A DNA stretch of 64,000 nt, taken from Cyanophora paradoxa (Eukaryota; Glaucocystophyceae; Cyanophorales; Cyanophoraceae). The notes below the pieces were generated by a model, which was given only the letters and a program-made list of their open reading frames with translations, was not told the DNA's origin and did not search any database. A program made the translations under genes and the position numbers. Of the stretch, positions 32,006-40,597 are shown piece by piece. Location: assembly GCA_004431415.1 (NCBI GenBank), contig QPMI01000477.1, positions 248,001 through 312,000 on the forward strand, in the 5' to 3' direction. Position 1 is the first letter of the stretch, and the number at the start of each line of letters is the position of its first letter.

Positions 32006-33801
32006 TTAGTCTCTGCGTGGTGATCGTTGTGTGGAGGAGGTTGTAAATCTTGGATTGCATAGCGAGCCGGGCCGCTTGCGATGCCGAACAAAGGCCGAAG
32101 GCGTGGTCGTGGGTCTCGGGTTGACTCGCGCTGTGGAGCGCCGGCGGGGGGTCGCGGTCTGCGGTTGCGGCGGCTCCTGGGTCGCGCCTCGGTGCCCAGG
32201 GGGGTGCCGGGATGGGGCCGCCGGAGGCGTCGGCGACGCGAGCGCACCCAGGGCGTACGCACAGGCCTTGCGGGTTGATGTTGCCGTAGAGGTGTGGGCA
32301 TCGCGGGCACGGACAGGTAGGAGGGGCGCGAGTTCCATGCTGAATTTGGTGAGCTGCGCAAGGCGGGCATTGAACGGGGCTGACGCGTCGCGGGAGGCGC
32401 CTTGCTTACGGAATTCGCGCGCGAGCCGTGCCCGGTCGGCCGGGGCGCCGAGCCACGAGGATTCAAGCGACGTCAGCCGCACGAAGTTACGCATTTCGCA
32501 GACGGCGCGGACGTGGGCCCGGGGGTCGGACTCGACGCGGTACGCTCTGCTGGAGTCGTACCCCTCCAGGCTCCTGCGGGGGGGTGAGAAGAGGAGGACG
32601 AACTCGAACCCGCCGGGGGGAAAGAGGGGCTCACGCCGTGCTAGCCATGCACGTTTTGCGGCAGCCGAGACGGCGGGGTCGGATGCGACTGCGGGATCTG
32701 CCTGCCAGGTGGCGCTCTCGACGTCAGCCCAGGCATTGAGGCCGTGGCCATCGCTGCAGGCCTTGGAGAACGGGGCGCAGGGGTGCAGGGCGAGCGCCGC
32801 TGCGGCGAGGCGGTCGGCTCGGTGGTTATCCCGGTCGTACGCATCATTCAGTACCCTCTCCATGCGTTGGGCGATCGGGAGGCCGGCGAGGGCGGGAACG
32901 TGGGCCCGAGAGCCGCGAGCGCGTCTCGACGGCGCTGGCGTTCCTCCAGGCGCGCCTTGCGGGTCTGACGTTCGATCTGGTGGAGAATGCGTCGAGTCTC
33001 GCGGCGGCGGAGGTGAGCAGTGCGCGCACGGATGTGCTCGGACAGGTAGTTATAAGCGCCCGAAAGCGGGTTCGGGCGCCCGGCGTACACCCCTTGTCCC
33101 TCGCCGAATTTGGCGATAAGCTCGGCGTCAGAGGGCTCGGGGGGAGGTCGTCCGGGGCGGAGAGGTAGGACACGTACGATCCGGAGTCGTCCGCATCGCT
33201 GTCCGTCTCGGGCTCTGCCGGGCGACAGGCGCAGGCCGGTCAGTGTACTCTTTCTGATGCGCCTTCACCTTCTGTACGCGGACCTCGGCGGGTGGCCTTC
33301 CGGCGGCGGCGGCGAGGGCTCTGCGGTGCTGATGGACTTCTGCAGCCGCTCGCAGATGGTGCGAGAAGTTGGTGCGAAGGCCGCTGCGGACCGTCGAGTC
33401 AGCGCGGTGCAGGACAGAGCGGCGGATGAGTGACATCGCCGTCGAGCTGTCTGTCTTAACTGTGCAGCCTCGGGCGACTTTAAGAAGGCCGTGAGGACGG
33501 CGAGGAGCTCGCCTTTGTTGTTGTTGACAGTGCCCGGGCACGGGGCGACAAAGAAGTCGCTGCCGTCCGTGGGGATGGCTTCGGCGAGCTCCCGCAGGGC
33601 CGCCGCCTGTGGGGCGTCATCTTCTGCGCATGCATCGGCTTCACGCAGCAGCTGGTTTTTCAGCTGTATACCTTCGCTGCGGCGCTGGGCTTCCCGCTGC
33701 CGATCCGCTGGGGAGTGCGCCGCGTTCTGCTCGTGGTCCCGGTCCAGACACCCGCGTAAGCCGTTAGCGCCGCCTCGGATCCGAACCCGTTGTGCTGGCA
33801 T
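32006..33801 (-). pseudogene. RNase H domain region of the retrotransposon
   Basis: Three overlapping frames carry an RNase H order: TDGSDFFVAPCPG with the first Asp and a following KGELLAVLTAFL with Glu (33265-33801), then VKTDSSTAMSL with the next Asp and VKAH (33128-33541), then DRDNHRADRLAAAAL (32006-32863), the usual end motif N-x-x-AD-x-LA. After it, a segment with FVRLTSLESSW and R-L-A-R-EFRKQG has no known family. RNase H removes RNA from the cDNA hybrid. Frame changes near 33480 and 32860 make it defective. Confidence 0.68.
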
Positions 33802-34748
33802 CGGTCGCCGCCACTCTCGGGGCCGGGCAGCGGGAGCTCCTCGCGGCGAAGCTCCTGGGCTACGAGGTTCCAGAACGGGTCGGCTAGGGGCTCCGGGTCG
33901 ATGAGAAAGTGCTCGAGAGGCTGGCGATCCGGGTATACAGGCGGTGCGGTGCGCGGTGGCACTGTACCCGGGCGGCGTTGCTTGTAGCCCGACGGCGGCT
34001 GGGGCTGCGCGGAGGGATCCGCTTCGTAATCCAATCGCGTTCCCACGGAGGAAGGAAGAGCGTCGTGCGGAACTCGGTCCACCACTCCTGACTCTCTAGC
34101 TTCACAACCGCGTACGGTTCGTGCTTCCACGTGCGGGTCGCCGGGGTGATTAGCTCGAGGAGGCGGCCGGGTGAATGTGGATGGAGTCCTCGTCCACTGG
34201 CAGGCGCCTGACTCCGGCTCAGAGTGGTCGCAGCGCTGGCGCGCCGCCTTGGCTGTCGCATCGTCCGTCGTGTACCGCGCATCGCACTCATCTTTGAGCA
34301 TCGTGCACTTGTAGAATCGGGCGGCGCCCTCCCCGTCGCCGTCGCGGATCGTGCGGTCGCGCCAGATCCAATGTTCCAGGCGGACGTACACGTGGAGGCG
34401 CCCATCGTCTTCATCGCGCTCCTCCCATTTGCTAACGATGCGCGTCAGGTAGCCCTGCGGGTGCCAGGCGAACTGTCCCTCCACGTACGGCGGGCTCATC
34501 AGGTTCGCTTCGAAAAGCGTCTGCTGGCGCCGCGCCCCTGCTTGAGCACGTGCATGGGGAAGCGCAGGGAGCGTGGGAGCTTCCTCGGCGGGACGGGCTC
34601 GCAGATTGCGCGGAGGAAGTCTGGAACCACGACGGCGCCCGCTGAGACGCTGGCGGACGCGGCCGCTGCCCAGAGGCTCGCCCAGTCCAGAACGGTGCGC
34701 CCGTCCGGGCCCGTGATGTCCGCCGCCGTCAGCAGATCGTGTTCCCAC
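33660..34748 (-). pseudogene. Retrotransposon ORF segment between RT and RNase H
   Basis: A 362-codon frame whose central part looks protein-like (FAWHPQGYLTRIVSKWEE, then HVYVRLEHWIWRDRTIRD, ending in FYKCTMLKDECDARY). Its two ends look like wrong-frame sequence. It lies between the RT thumb and the RNase H motifs and may be a connection domain. No family recognised. Confidence 0.4.
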
Positions 34749-34938
34749 AGGAACGGCGCGGCGCTGCGGAGGAGGGCTGGCGGTAGAAGCGTAGTGAGGA
34801 CGAATCTTCGTTCGAGTCGAGGATGCGGGAGGGCCGGAGTCAGGTGCGACCTTCCCGAGTCGAGGATGTAGCCCTCCGCATTCATATTTCGGGCTATAGC
34901 GAGGGCTAGATGATCGCGCCGGAGGGCCGGGCCTGGAT

Positions 34939-36521
34939 CTAGGTTCGGATAGCAGTACGGGGGAGAGGAAGGCATAGCTTTTCCTGCGCCGCGAACACGC
35001 GGTGGAGGAGATACGGGCGAAGCGTCGGGTGGTTCGCGCGGATTGTTTCGTCTAGGACGTGTATGGCGAGCTGCTCGTCTGCCAGGCGCTTCAGCCCATA
35101 GAATCCGCGGCTCCATATTAGGGCGTTGGCGCCGAGCGGCGGAGGCGCGCCTGATGCTTGACTAGCGTCATCCACAGGGTATCTATCTGGGCGCACTGGC
35201 GCTCGGTGTACGCGACAACCTTGCAGGCGTACGTGATGCGCGGGATGAGTACGCTGTTCACAATGTACACTGCTTCCTTTGCGGTGAGCTTCTTTTTCTT
35301 GAGGATCGCGCAGGCGGTCTGCGCTATCGTGTAGACCGCTTCGAACTGATGCCTCCAATTTAGGTCCGCGGTAAACCAGACCCCCAGGAACTTGAAGGGC
35401 TTCGTCGGAGGCAGGACGTGGTGCGCACGCTCCTTAGCCCCAGGCGGCCAAGGAGGGCGTTTGGGCTCGGGAGATACGTTGTTATAAGTGAACTCAGTCT
35501 TCTTCGCGTTCAGGGCGATATCGTGGATCCAGAAGAATTCCGATACCAGGTCCGCATGCAGTTGTACCCCCGCGCGGACGAGCTGATGAGCACGGTGTCG
35601 TCCGCGTAGGCCTGCCCTGGCGAGTCAACGTCGGGGAGGTGAGCCCGGAGGCGGTGAGCTGGCGGGGGGCCGGGCGAGGTGCGATCCGGGCCCCATGCGG
35701 TATGTTGTACCTCCGCCGCGCTGACTTCGCGCAGGGCCGTAAGGAAGACATCGTAAAAGATGAGCCAGTGGATAGGCGATTCCGTACCCCCTGGGGAAGC
35801 CCGCACTCGACATCGAACGTTCGGTGGGCCGTACCCGGTGAGGACCGATGCCTTGCGCCGCGTCGTGAGCTGTTCGTACAGCTGAATGTACTTCTCAGGG
35901 ATGCGGAGGCGGCGGAGGGCCATCGCCATGCTGGGCCAGCTCACGCTGTCGTAGGCTCGACGGATGTCAAGGAGGAGCAGGTAGATCGGTTTAGAGAACT
36001 GTTTCGCATCTTCAAGTAATGCGCGCATCATGTAGAGCGGCTCGTCCGTCGATTTACCACGTGTAAAGGCGTAGTTTGCGCCCTTCAGTAGTTCGTTCTT
36101 TCGGATGATCCTGGAGAGTCTATCCGTGAGAAGAGCTGTTACCAGTTTCAGGGCGCATTCTTGCAGTGTTATCGGTCTGACGTTGTCAGGGTGCCCGTCC
36201 CATTCCCCGCTCTTCGGGATCAGGCAGATATTTCCGTAGAGCAGAGGTTCAGGAACAGCTCCGAGCTCTAGAATCAGGTTGACCGTCACCAGTAGAAGCC
36301 GCCTGCAGGTTGGCGTTCTGTTTTCGGACTGGAGGGCCGAGGTGTCCAGGCCCGCTTTCTTCAGCTCTTCGAGCGTTTTCTTGGGGAGGACAGGGTCACT
36401 CCACAGCATCTTAATCATTTCATTCGAGAGGCCCGAGGGCCCTGCCGCCCCGTTTCTCAGCGAGCCAATGATTCTGCCCAGCTCCGTGTCCTCCGTGCGA
36501 TTCAGTAGGCTATCGAATAGG
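34939..36521 (-). pseudogene. Non-LTR reverse transcriptase, frameshifted
   Basis: RT motifs in order: GNICLIPK with R-P-I-T-L, YAFTRGKSTDEPLYMM, motif A LLLDIRRAYDSV, a damaged motif B (GTESPIHWLIFYDVFL), motif C YADDTVL (35597-35608), then a frame change to KTEFTYNN and FKFLGVWFTADLNW, the LGV strand typical of LINE RTs, with the thumb continuing to about 35100. The reading frame continues upstream of 36418 to the E2 border (ending ...LLNRTEDTELGRIIGSL), so it is interrupted there by E2 rather than by a natural start. Frameshifts near 35700 and 35500. Confidence 0.85.
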
Positions 36522-36805
36522 ACACATAGTAAAATGCGGAGTTTTAACCCTCGGCTTATCTTAATTGATTTTGTTGATATATCTCGTATATTCTATTTCA
36601 ATCAATCGATAATCTGTGTATATCTTATCGAATATTCATTTATTTCGATTATTTTGTATTCTTTTCGATATTTTATCGTAAATTTCTCTTATTTTCCGAT
36701 TAGTCTTACTGAGTCTATCGATAATCTGTATATATTTCCGAATAATATAACTGAATCTCAATTAGATCTTGCCTCTGGTTAAAACTCCGCATTTTACTAT
36801 GTGTG
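36522..36805. repeat. Nested 284-bp inverted-repeat unit, left end
   Basis: Begins ACACATAGTAAAATGCGGAG and ends with its inverted form (CTCCGCATTTTACTATGTGT), about 27 bp per arm. The interior is AT-rich with further symmetrical motifs (ATCGATAATCTGTGTATATC and GATAATCTGTATATA). The same unit, in inverse orientation, forms the right extremity (63703-63987). Confidence 0.85.
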
Positions 36806-37044
36806 ATTGGTCTAAAAGTTAATTGATTTAATCGATATTATATTCATGTACTTTCTCGATTAAATTTAATTAAATTTAATTCATTTAATCGGAAATATAT
36901 CGCTAAACTCGATTAAGATCCATAAATGATTCATTTGTTTATATTAACAAATCGATCTCTTATTGAATCCAATCTTAATTATACATGAAAATGATATGTT
37001 ATTATCATGTTTTAATTAGTCTAAGGGGGGACCCTTAGAAAATT

Positions 37045-37152
37045 GGTGTCACAGGTGTCACAGGTGTCACAGGTCAATCCCAAACTTTTGATAGTTGATT
37101 TTTATATATGTGAAAACTTTGGGATAGACCTGTGACACCTGTGAACAACACC
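37045..37152. repeat. Hairpin cassette A, left TIR (outer)
   Basis: Arms of GTGTCACAG repeats (three copies on the outer side) followed by GTCAATCCCAAACTTTTG and, inverted, CTTTGGGATAGACCTGTGACACCTGTG. The loop (TAGTTGATTTTTATATATG) matches the loop of the inner cassette of the right TIR. Confidence 0.85.
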
Positions 37153-37251
37153 ATTTATGGTAAGATCCTCTTTTATAATGAAAAACTCAGTAACAATAAG
37201 TAAGAAGTTTATCTATGTAATTCTACTTGAATAAACAAATGAAATAATCGA

Positions 37252-37342
37252 GTGTCACAGGTGTCACAGGTCCATCCCAAACTTTTGAAAATTTACTCTT
37301 TATAGGAGAAACTTTGGGATAGACCTGTGACACCTGTGACAC
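37252..37342. repeat. Hairpin cassette B, left TIR (inner)
   Basis: Same stem (GTGTCACAGGTGTCACAGG ... ATCCCAAACTTTTG / CTTTGGGATAGACC...) with a different loop, AAATTTACTCTTTATAGG. The loop matches the outer cassette of the right TIR with one mismatch over about 41 bp. Followed by ACCATATTCAGTAAGGACC. Confidence 0.85.
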
Positions 37343-37578
37343 ATACCATATTCAGTAAGGACCTCATATATTGTTAAAATCTCAGTGTTAGTTGGTGTAG
37401 TTGATTCTAAAAATGCATTTTATACTCTGATTCATTGTTATTTCCTGTGAAATTTGAGTCAACTCAACCCACTTAGTCAACCCTTGCATTGAATTCGTAA
37501 CAAAATCCATATACTATCGATTAATATGAGTCAACCTTGAGTCCACTTTAATTATAGGGGGAATCAAGGGGAGATGCT

Positions 37579-37823
37579 GAGTTTTAGTGTAAGGAAATCG
37601 AACACTATTCGAAATCTTACACTTGATTGTGTAGGGTGCATTCATATTTCGGCTACATCATACAGTAGAATGTCTATTGTAAAAAATGTCCGGAATCCGG
37701 AAAATAATCATTGTAGAAAGCTACTGTAGTAAAAGGATATATTATGTCCTTTTGTTACAATAGCTGATCAATGTTATTGTTAGAAAACAAAGGAATCCTT
37801 TCAAAACTCATTATAGAAACCCA
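37579..37823. other. E2 spacer between left TIR and first gene
   Basis: AT-rich, 245 bp, no gene or clear motif seen. Confidence 0.5.
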
Positions 37824-38222
37824 TTAAAACGGAAATCTATCATGTTTATGTCTTTCAGTCTTCTCAAATGTGAGGAAATTCATTGTTTTATCGATCTCAT
37901 CAGCAACTGCTTGTGTTTTATGCTGAGCTTCTTTACCACAACTGAATATATCAATTGCTAACATGCCTTCATTGGAATAACAATGAGCTGTACAATGGCT
38001 TTCATCTAATAGCAGAACCAATGCAAAACCAGGAGGTGATACTTTGCCATCAAATATTTCACAATGTTTATGAACAATCCTAATACCTTGTCTCAATATA
38101 GCTTGTTCAAGGGTTCCCATAATCCAATTACCTAGGAAGCTCACATGCTCATGTCCTGTTGCAATAGCTGATTTAGCCTTGTAATCAAGCATAACATGAA
38201 AGCCTCTGTATTTAGTCTCCAT
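37824..38222 (-). CDS. speD: SpeD-like S-adenosylmethionine decarboxylase
   Basis: A 132-residue protein matching the short class of bacterial/archaeal AdoMet decarboxylase, a pyruvoyl enzyme that makes decarboxylated AdoMet for spermidine synthesis. Key features: ...PGFALVLLLDESHCTAHCYSN with the E74-S75 processing site (Ser75 would become the pyruvoyl group), His76, and IDIFSCG with Cys95 in the place of the catalytic cysteine. The N-terminal strand YRGFHVMLDY and the helix before RIVHKH also fit. Length is normal for the short class. Lies nearest the left TIR, the usual site of accessory genes. Open frame, no frameshift. No spermidine synthase is in E2, so it would feed host enzymes; an alternative is a related decarboxylase with another substrate. 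Confidence 0.82.
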   Translation of the reverse strand: METKYRGFHVMLDYKAKSAIATGHEHVSFLGNWIMGTLEQAILRQGIRIVHKHCEIFDGKVSPPGFALVLLLDESHCTAHCYSNEGMLAIDIFSCGKEAQHKTQAVADEIDKTMNFLTFEKTERHKHDRFPF

Positions 38223-38251
38223 TAAGAATACCTTAGAAAAATTAATTAAAC

Positions 38252-38524
38252 CTAATCGAACCTAATGCAAACATCCCTATACTCTACTCTAATTGATGAA
38301 GTAGCCCTTTTCCTATGTGCTTGACTTTTTCTTTTATTACAGTCCCTACAGCCTGATCCCTTCACATGATTAAAGGGATATGTTAGGATCACCTTGTTAC
38401 ATTGCAAACATCTAACAGATACTTTCTCTTGAGCTTTGATGTAATGTGTCTCACTGTAATCGAATTTATCTTTACCATGGACTGTCATAGCAGCATCAAT
38501 AAACTTTTTTGTTTTAGTATCCAT
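38252..38524 (-). CDS. Small DUF723-like zinc protein
   Basis: A 90-residue protein. Residues 7-62 match the DUF723 / endonuclease-associated repeat pattern: KFIDAAMTVHGKDKFDYSETHYI, then two C-x2-C pairs (C39, C42 and C59, C62) with FNHVKGSGC. In phages this module is usually fused to a nuclease or occurs as repeats; here only one copy is present and no catalytic domain follows. A basic tail (KRKSQAHRKRA) suggests nucleic-acid binding. ATATATAGAGT directly precedes the ATG. Function unknown. Confidence 0.6.
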   Translation of the reverse strand: MDTKTKKFIDAAMTVHGKDKFDYSETHYIKAQEKVSVRCLQCNKVILTYPFNHVKGSGCRDCNKRKSQAHRKRATSSIRVEYRDVCIRFD

Positions 38525-38546
38525 ACTCTATATATACCCAATATTC

Positions 38547-39380
38547 TTATGGAGCAGTATCCTGCCCAAAAATGGGGAAATATCGATTTGTCCCATAGTA
38601 CTCAGCATAGGTATTCTGCTTTGCAATAAAATCGGTTCTCTCAGCATATAATACACACTTGTAGATACCAAACTTGGTGGCTCTCACAAGAAACTGATAG
38701 TCTTCCAAACCGAAATTGACTCCATGATAAGCAATTCCGAAATTATCATATGGGGTGATCACAACTGCAAAGTTGGGAGTTCCACCTTCAACTTGACAAA
38801 CAGCATATACATCTGGTGGAATATCTACAACAACCTTGTAGTGGTCACCAATCTCAACAAGAGAGTCTACTACTGCTGTTTGTTCATTTACAACAATGGG
38901 GAATATCTTTATAATGTATGGGGCATTCATACTGGGGACATAGGTTCGAATTCTTGTGTTGGGATCAATGGGATTGGGTTGATCATTCACAAATAGAGGC
39001 GCTCCAACAGCCCCACCAACCCTAAGACCATCACCAATATAAGCTCCCCCCGATTTGCAGTTAATAGCTCCAGACCTAGATTCAAAAGAATAAGTAGACA
39101 GAGGATCTCCATAGCTATCTGGGTCTCCATAATGAGCAGAAAAGTTTGCATTTGTGACAAGTAGCTTAGTTGTCTTAACTATACCATTATTTTTATCACA
39201 TCTGAGTTCCTGTAATCTCAGTTTGTGGGTGGAACCAAAGGTGTTCATTGTAGGTTGGACCTCTGTGGATTGGAGACCTTCCACATCATCAAAAGTAGCA
39301 TGCTGCAGAACATGGTTTGCTGGGGCAGCTAATGATAGCTGTGGTGTAATAATTCGTTCAAGTGGGGGTTGCTCAGCCAT
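38547..39380 (-). CDS. Beta-rich paralogue 2 (probable virion accessory protein)
   Basis: A 277-residue protein, tandem paralogue of the gene at 39404-40249. Shared landmarks: LQELRCDKNNGIVKTTKLLVTNANF versus the corresponding VKELRADKNSGVVKTTRLLVT (parts of the same block), SGGAYIGDGLRVGG versus SGGAFIGGGCRVSG, and a C-terminal YDNFGIAY versus YDHFGTGF. No signal peptide or membrane segment. No known family. It sits between the fibre gene and SpeD on the same strand, so a surface or fibre-associated role is plausible. Confidence 0.7.
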   Translation of the reverse strand: MAEQPPLERIITPQLSLAAPANHVLQHATFDDVEGLQSTEVQPTMNTFGSTHKLRLQELRCDKNNGIVKTTKLLVTNANFSAHYGDPDSYGDPLSTYSFESRSGAINCKSGGAYIGDGLRVGGAVGAPLFVNDQPNPIDPNTRIRTYVPSMNAPYIIKIFPIVVNEQTAVVDSLVEIGDHYKVVVDIPPDVYAVCQVEGGTPNFAVVITPYDNFGIAYHGVNFGLEDYQFLVRATKFGIYKCVLYAERTDFIAKQNTYAEYYGTNRYFPIFGQDTAP

Positions 39381-39403
39381 TTTACATTAAAGGGATATAT
39401 CTT

Positions 39404-40249
39404 TTATGGGGTGGGTTCATCAATCACATCTGGCTCCATGTAAAACCCTGTTTGAGAAAGAGTATCAGGAGTAACACCTCTAAGAGCTGAGACAGCAGCT
39501 ATATCTGTTCTGATACCCATAACTGTAATTGTATATTTTCCAATATCTGTAACAAACAGATCATAGGTGAAATTGTTATTATAAACACAGAACCCTGTGC
39601 CAAAATGATCATATCCCTGAACACTGAAATTGTATCTGTGACCTGGCTGGTTATTGTTGGCTCTACATAAAGAAAGCATTGCAGAAGGAATGACCAGCCC
39701 TCTCATTACTCTTTTGGTTCCTTCAATCAATTCAGAGTTTTCAAGTGTGACAGTATAACCTTGGTAAAATTGAATAAGTGGCTGTTGTGCAACTGGTATA
39801 TATAATCGAATTCGTTGGGGGTCTTCAACATTCTGCTCAAGAGTATCTGGGACATCATTATACGAAATTGAGGATGAGAGTTGACCTGAAACTCTGCAGC
39901 CACCCCCAATAAATGCTCCTCCTGATCTCACAGTAAGAGCTGCAGAATTCTTATCGAAATCCAGGGCTTTCAGATCAACACTGTAAGCATCAGGACCTCC
40001 ATTTGTAGGCTGGAAAAAGTTAGCATTTGTGACAAGAAGTCGAGTTGTTTTAACCACACCAGAATTCTTATCAGCTCTCAGCTCTTTAACTCGAATAATC
40101 GAATTCTTATCAAAGGAGTTACCATTGGAATTGGGTCTCTCTGTGGATTCTAAGCCACGAACCTCATCATTTACTTCATGCTGGCGAAAATGCATTGCAG
40201 GGGATCCAAGGGAATATATAGGCAGTTGAACTCGATTATATTCACCCAT
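39404..40249 (-). CDS. Beta-rich paralogue 1 (probable virion accessory protein)
   Basis: A 281-residue paralogue of the preceding entry, 23 bp away, same strand. It opens with MGEYNRVQLPIYSLG and has HEVNDEVRGLESTE, equivalent to ATFDDVEGLQSTE in the sister gene. TTAGTAAAAGAAGC lies directly before the ATG, the short motif seen at virion genes. Family unknown. The conserved middle and divergent surface-like parts suggest duplication followed by specialisation. Confidence 0.7.
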   Translation of the reverse strand: MGEYNRVQLPIYSLGSPAMHFRQHEVNDEVRGLESTERPNSNGNSFDKNSIIRVKELRADKNSGVVKTTRLLVTNANFFQPTNGGPDAYSVDLKALDFDKNSAALTVRSGGAFIGGGCRVSGQLSSSISYNDVPDTLEQNVEDPQRIRLYIPVAQQPLIQFYQGYTVTLENSELIEGTKRVMRGLVIPSAMLSLCRANNNQPGHRYNFSVQGYDHFGTGFCVYNNNFTYDLFVTDIGKYTITVMGIRTDIAAVSALRGVTPDTLSQTGFYMEPDVIDEPTP

Positions 40250-40288
40250 TGCTTCTTTTACTAAGAAGGAAAGAAAAATAAACTACCA

Positions 40289-40594
40289 TCAAGCCAAAGT
40301 GATTAAATTCGATCCAAGGGATTGGTAAACAGTTGAAAGAACTTGCAGGTTGGATGTCATTGCTTTAATGTTGTTATCACACTCATTGTATTTAGCAACA
40401 GGGTCACCATATGCAGCTTGAGCAAGGACATTAACCAAGAGGTTTTTATACTCATTTACAACTGGTGAGAGCTTGTTAGTTTGCTGAATCGTTTTTTCAA
40501 CTGTTTGTAATGCGTTTACAAGGGTGATTGTATCAAAAGAAAGCGCAACAGGCTCAGTAGAATAGGTGGTTCCACCAAGTGGATAGGTCGCCAT
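40289..40594 (-). CDS. Small helical protein next to the fibre gene
   Basis: A 101-residue protein, predicted mainly helical (heptad-like FDTITLVNALQTVEKTIQQ and later NIKAMTSNLQVLSTVYQ). The ATG at 40594 lies 3 bp after the fibre stop codon, so the two are probably co-expressed. Possibly a fibre chaperone or virion component; no family recognised. Confidence 0.6.
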   Translation of the reverse strand: MATYPLGGTTYSTEPVALSFDTITLVNALQTVEKTIQQTNKLSPVVNEYKNLLVNVLAQAAYGDPVAKYNECDNNIKAMTSNLQVLSTVYQSLGSNLITLA

Positions 40595-40597
40595 TTA

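Larger units (their letters stand above)
28779..36521 (-). mobile_element. GC-rich non-LTR retrotransposon, 5' part missing here
   Basis: On the minus strand: reverse transcriptase (36521 to about 34940), an unidentified segment (33660-34748), RNase H (about 33800 to 32780), then a C48/Ulp1-like protease (about 31240-30470) and a GC-rich 3' region. An 18-bp T run at 28779-28796 reads as a poly(A) tail at the 3' end, directly after the E1 MCP. Many frameshifts make it a dead copy. The RT frame stays open to position 36522 where E2 starts, so the upstream part (RT start and endonuclease) was either lost or lies beyond E2. Confidence 0.8.
36522..37578. repeat. E2 left terminal inverted repeat
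   Basis: Inverted match to 62904-63987, from ACACATAGTAAAATGCGG at the outside to GGGGAGATGCT inside. Contains the nested 284-bp unit (36522-36805), a TTAAATTTAATTAAATTTAA palindromic tract, the motif CTAAGGGGGGACCCTTAG, two hairpin cassettes and a cluster of GAGTCAAC / GTTGACTC motifs. No gene. The two copies differ by substitutions and small indels, so they are not freshly homogenised. Confidence 0.93.

Noticed and set aside
28971-33433. Long GC-rich frames on the plus strand of the retrotransposon (for example 32031-33119)
   Set aside because: They are antisense to RNase H and protease motifs and are rich in Arg/Gly/Ala, as expected from GC-rich antisense reading.
36279-36782. 167-codon plus-strand frame across the retrotransposon-E2 junction
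   Set aside because: It crosses from antisense RT into the TIR and is an accident of the junction.
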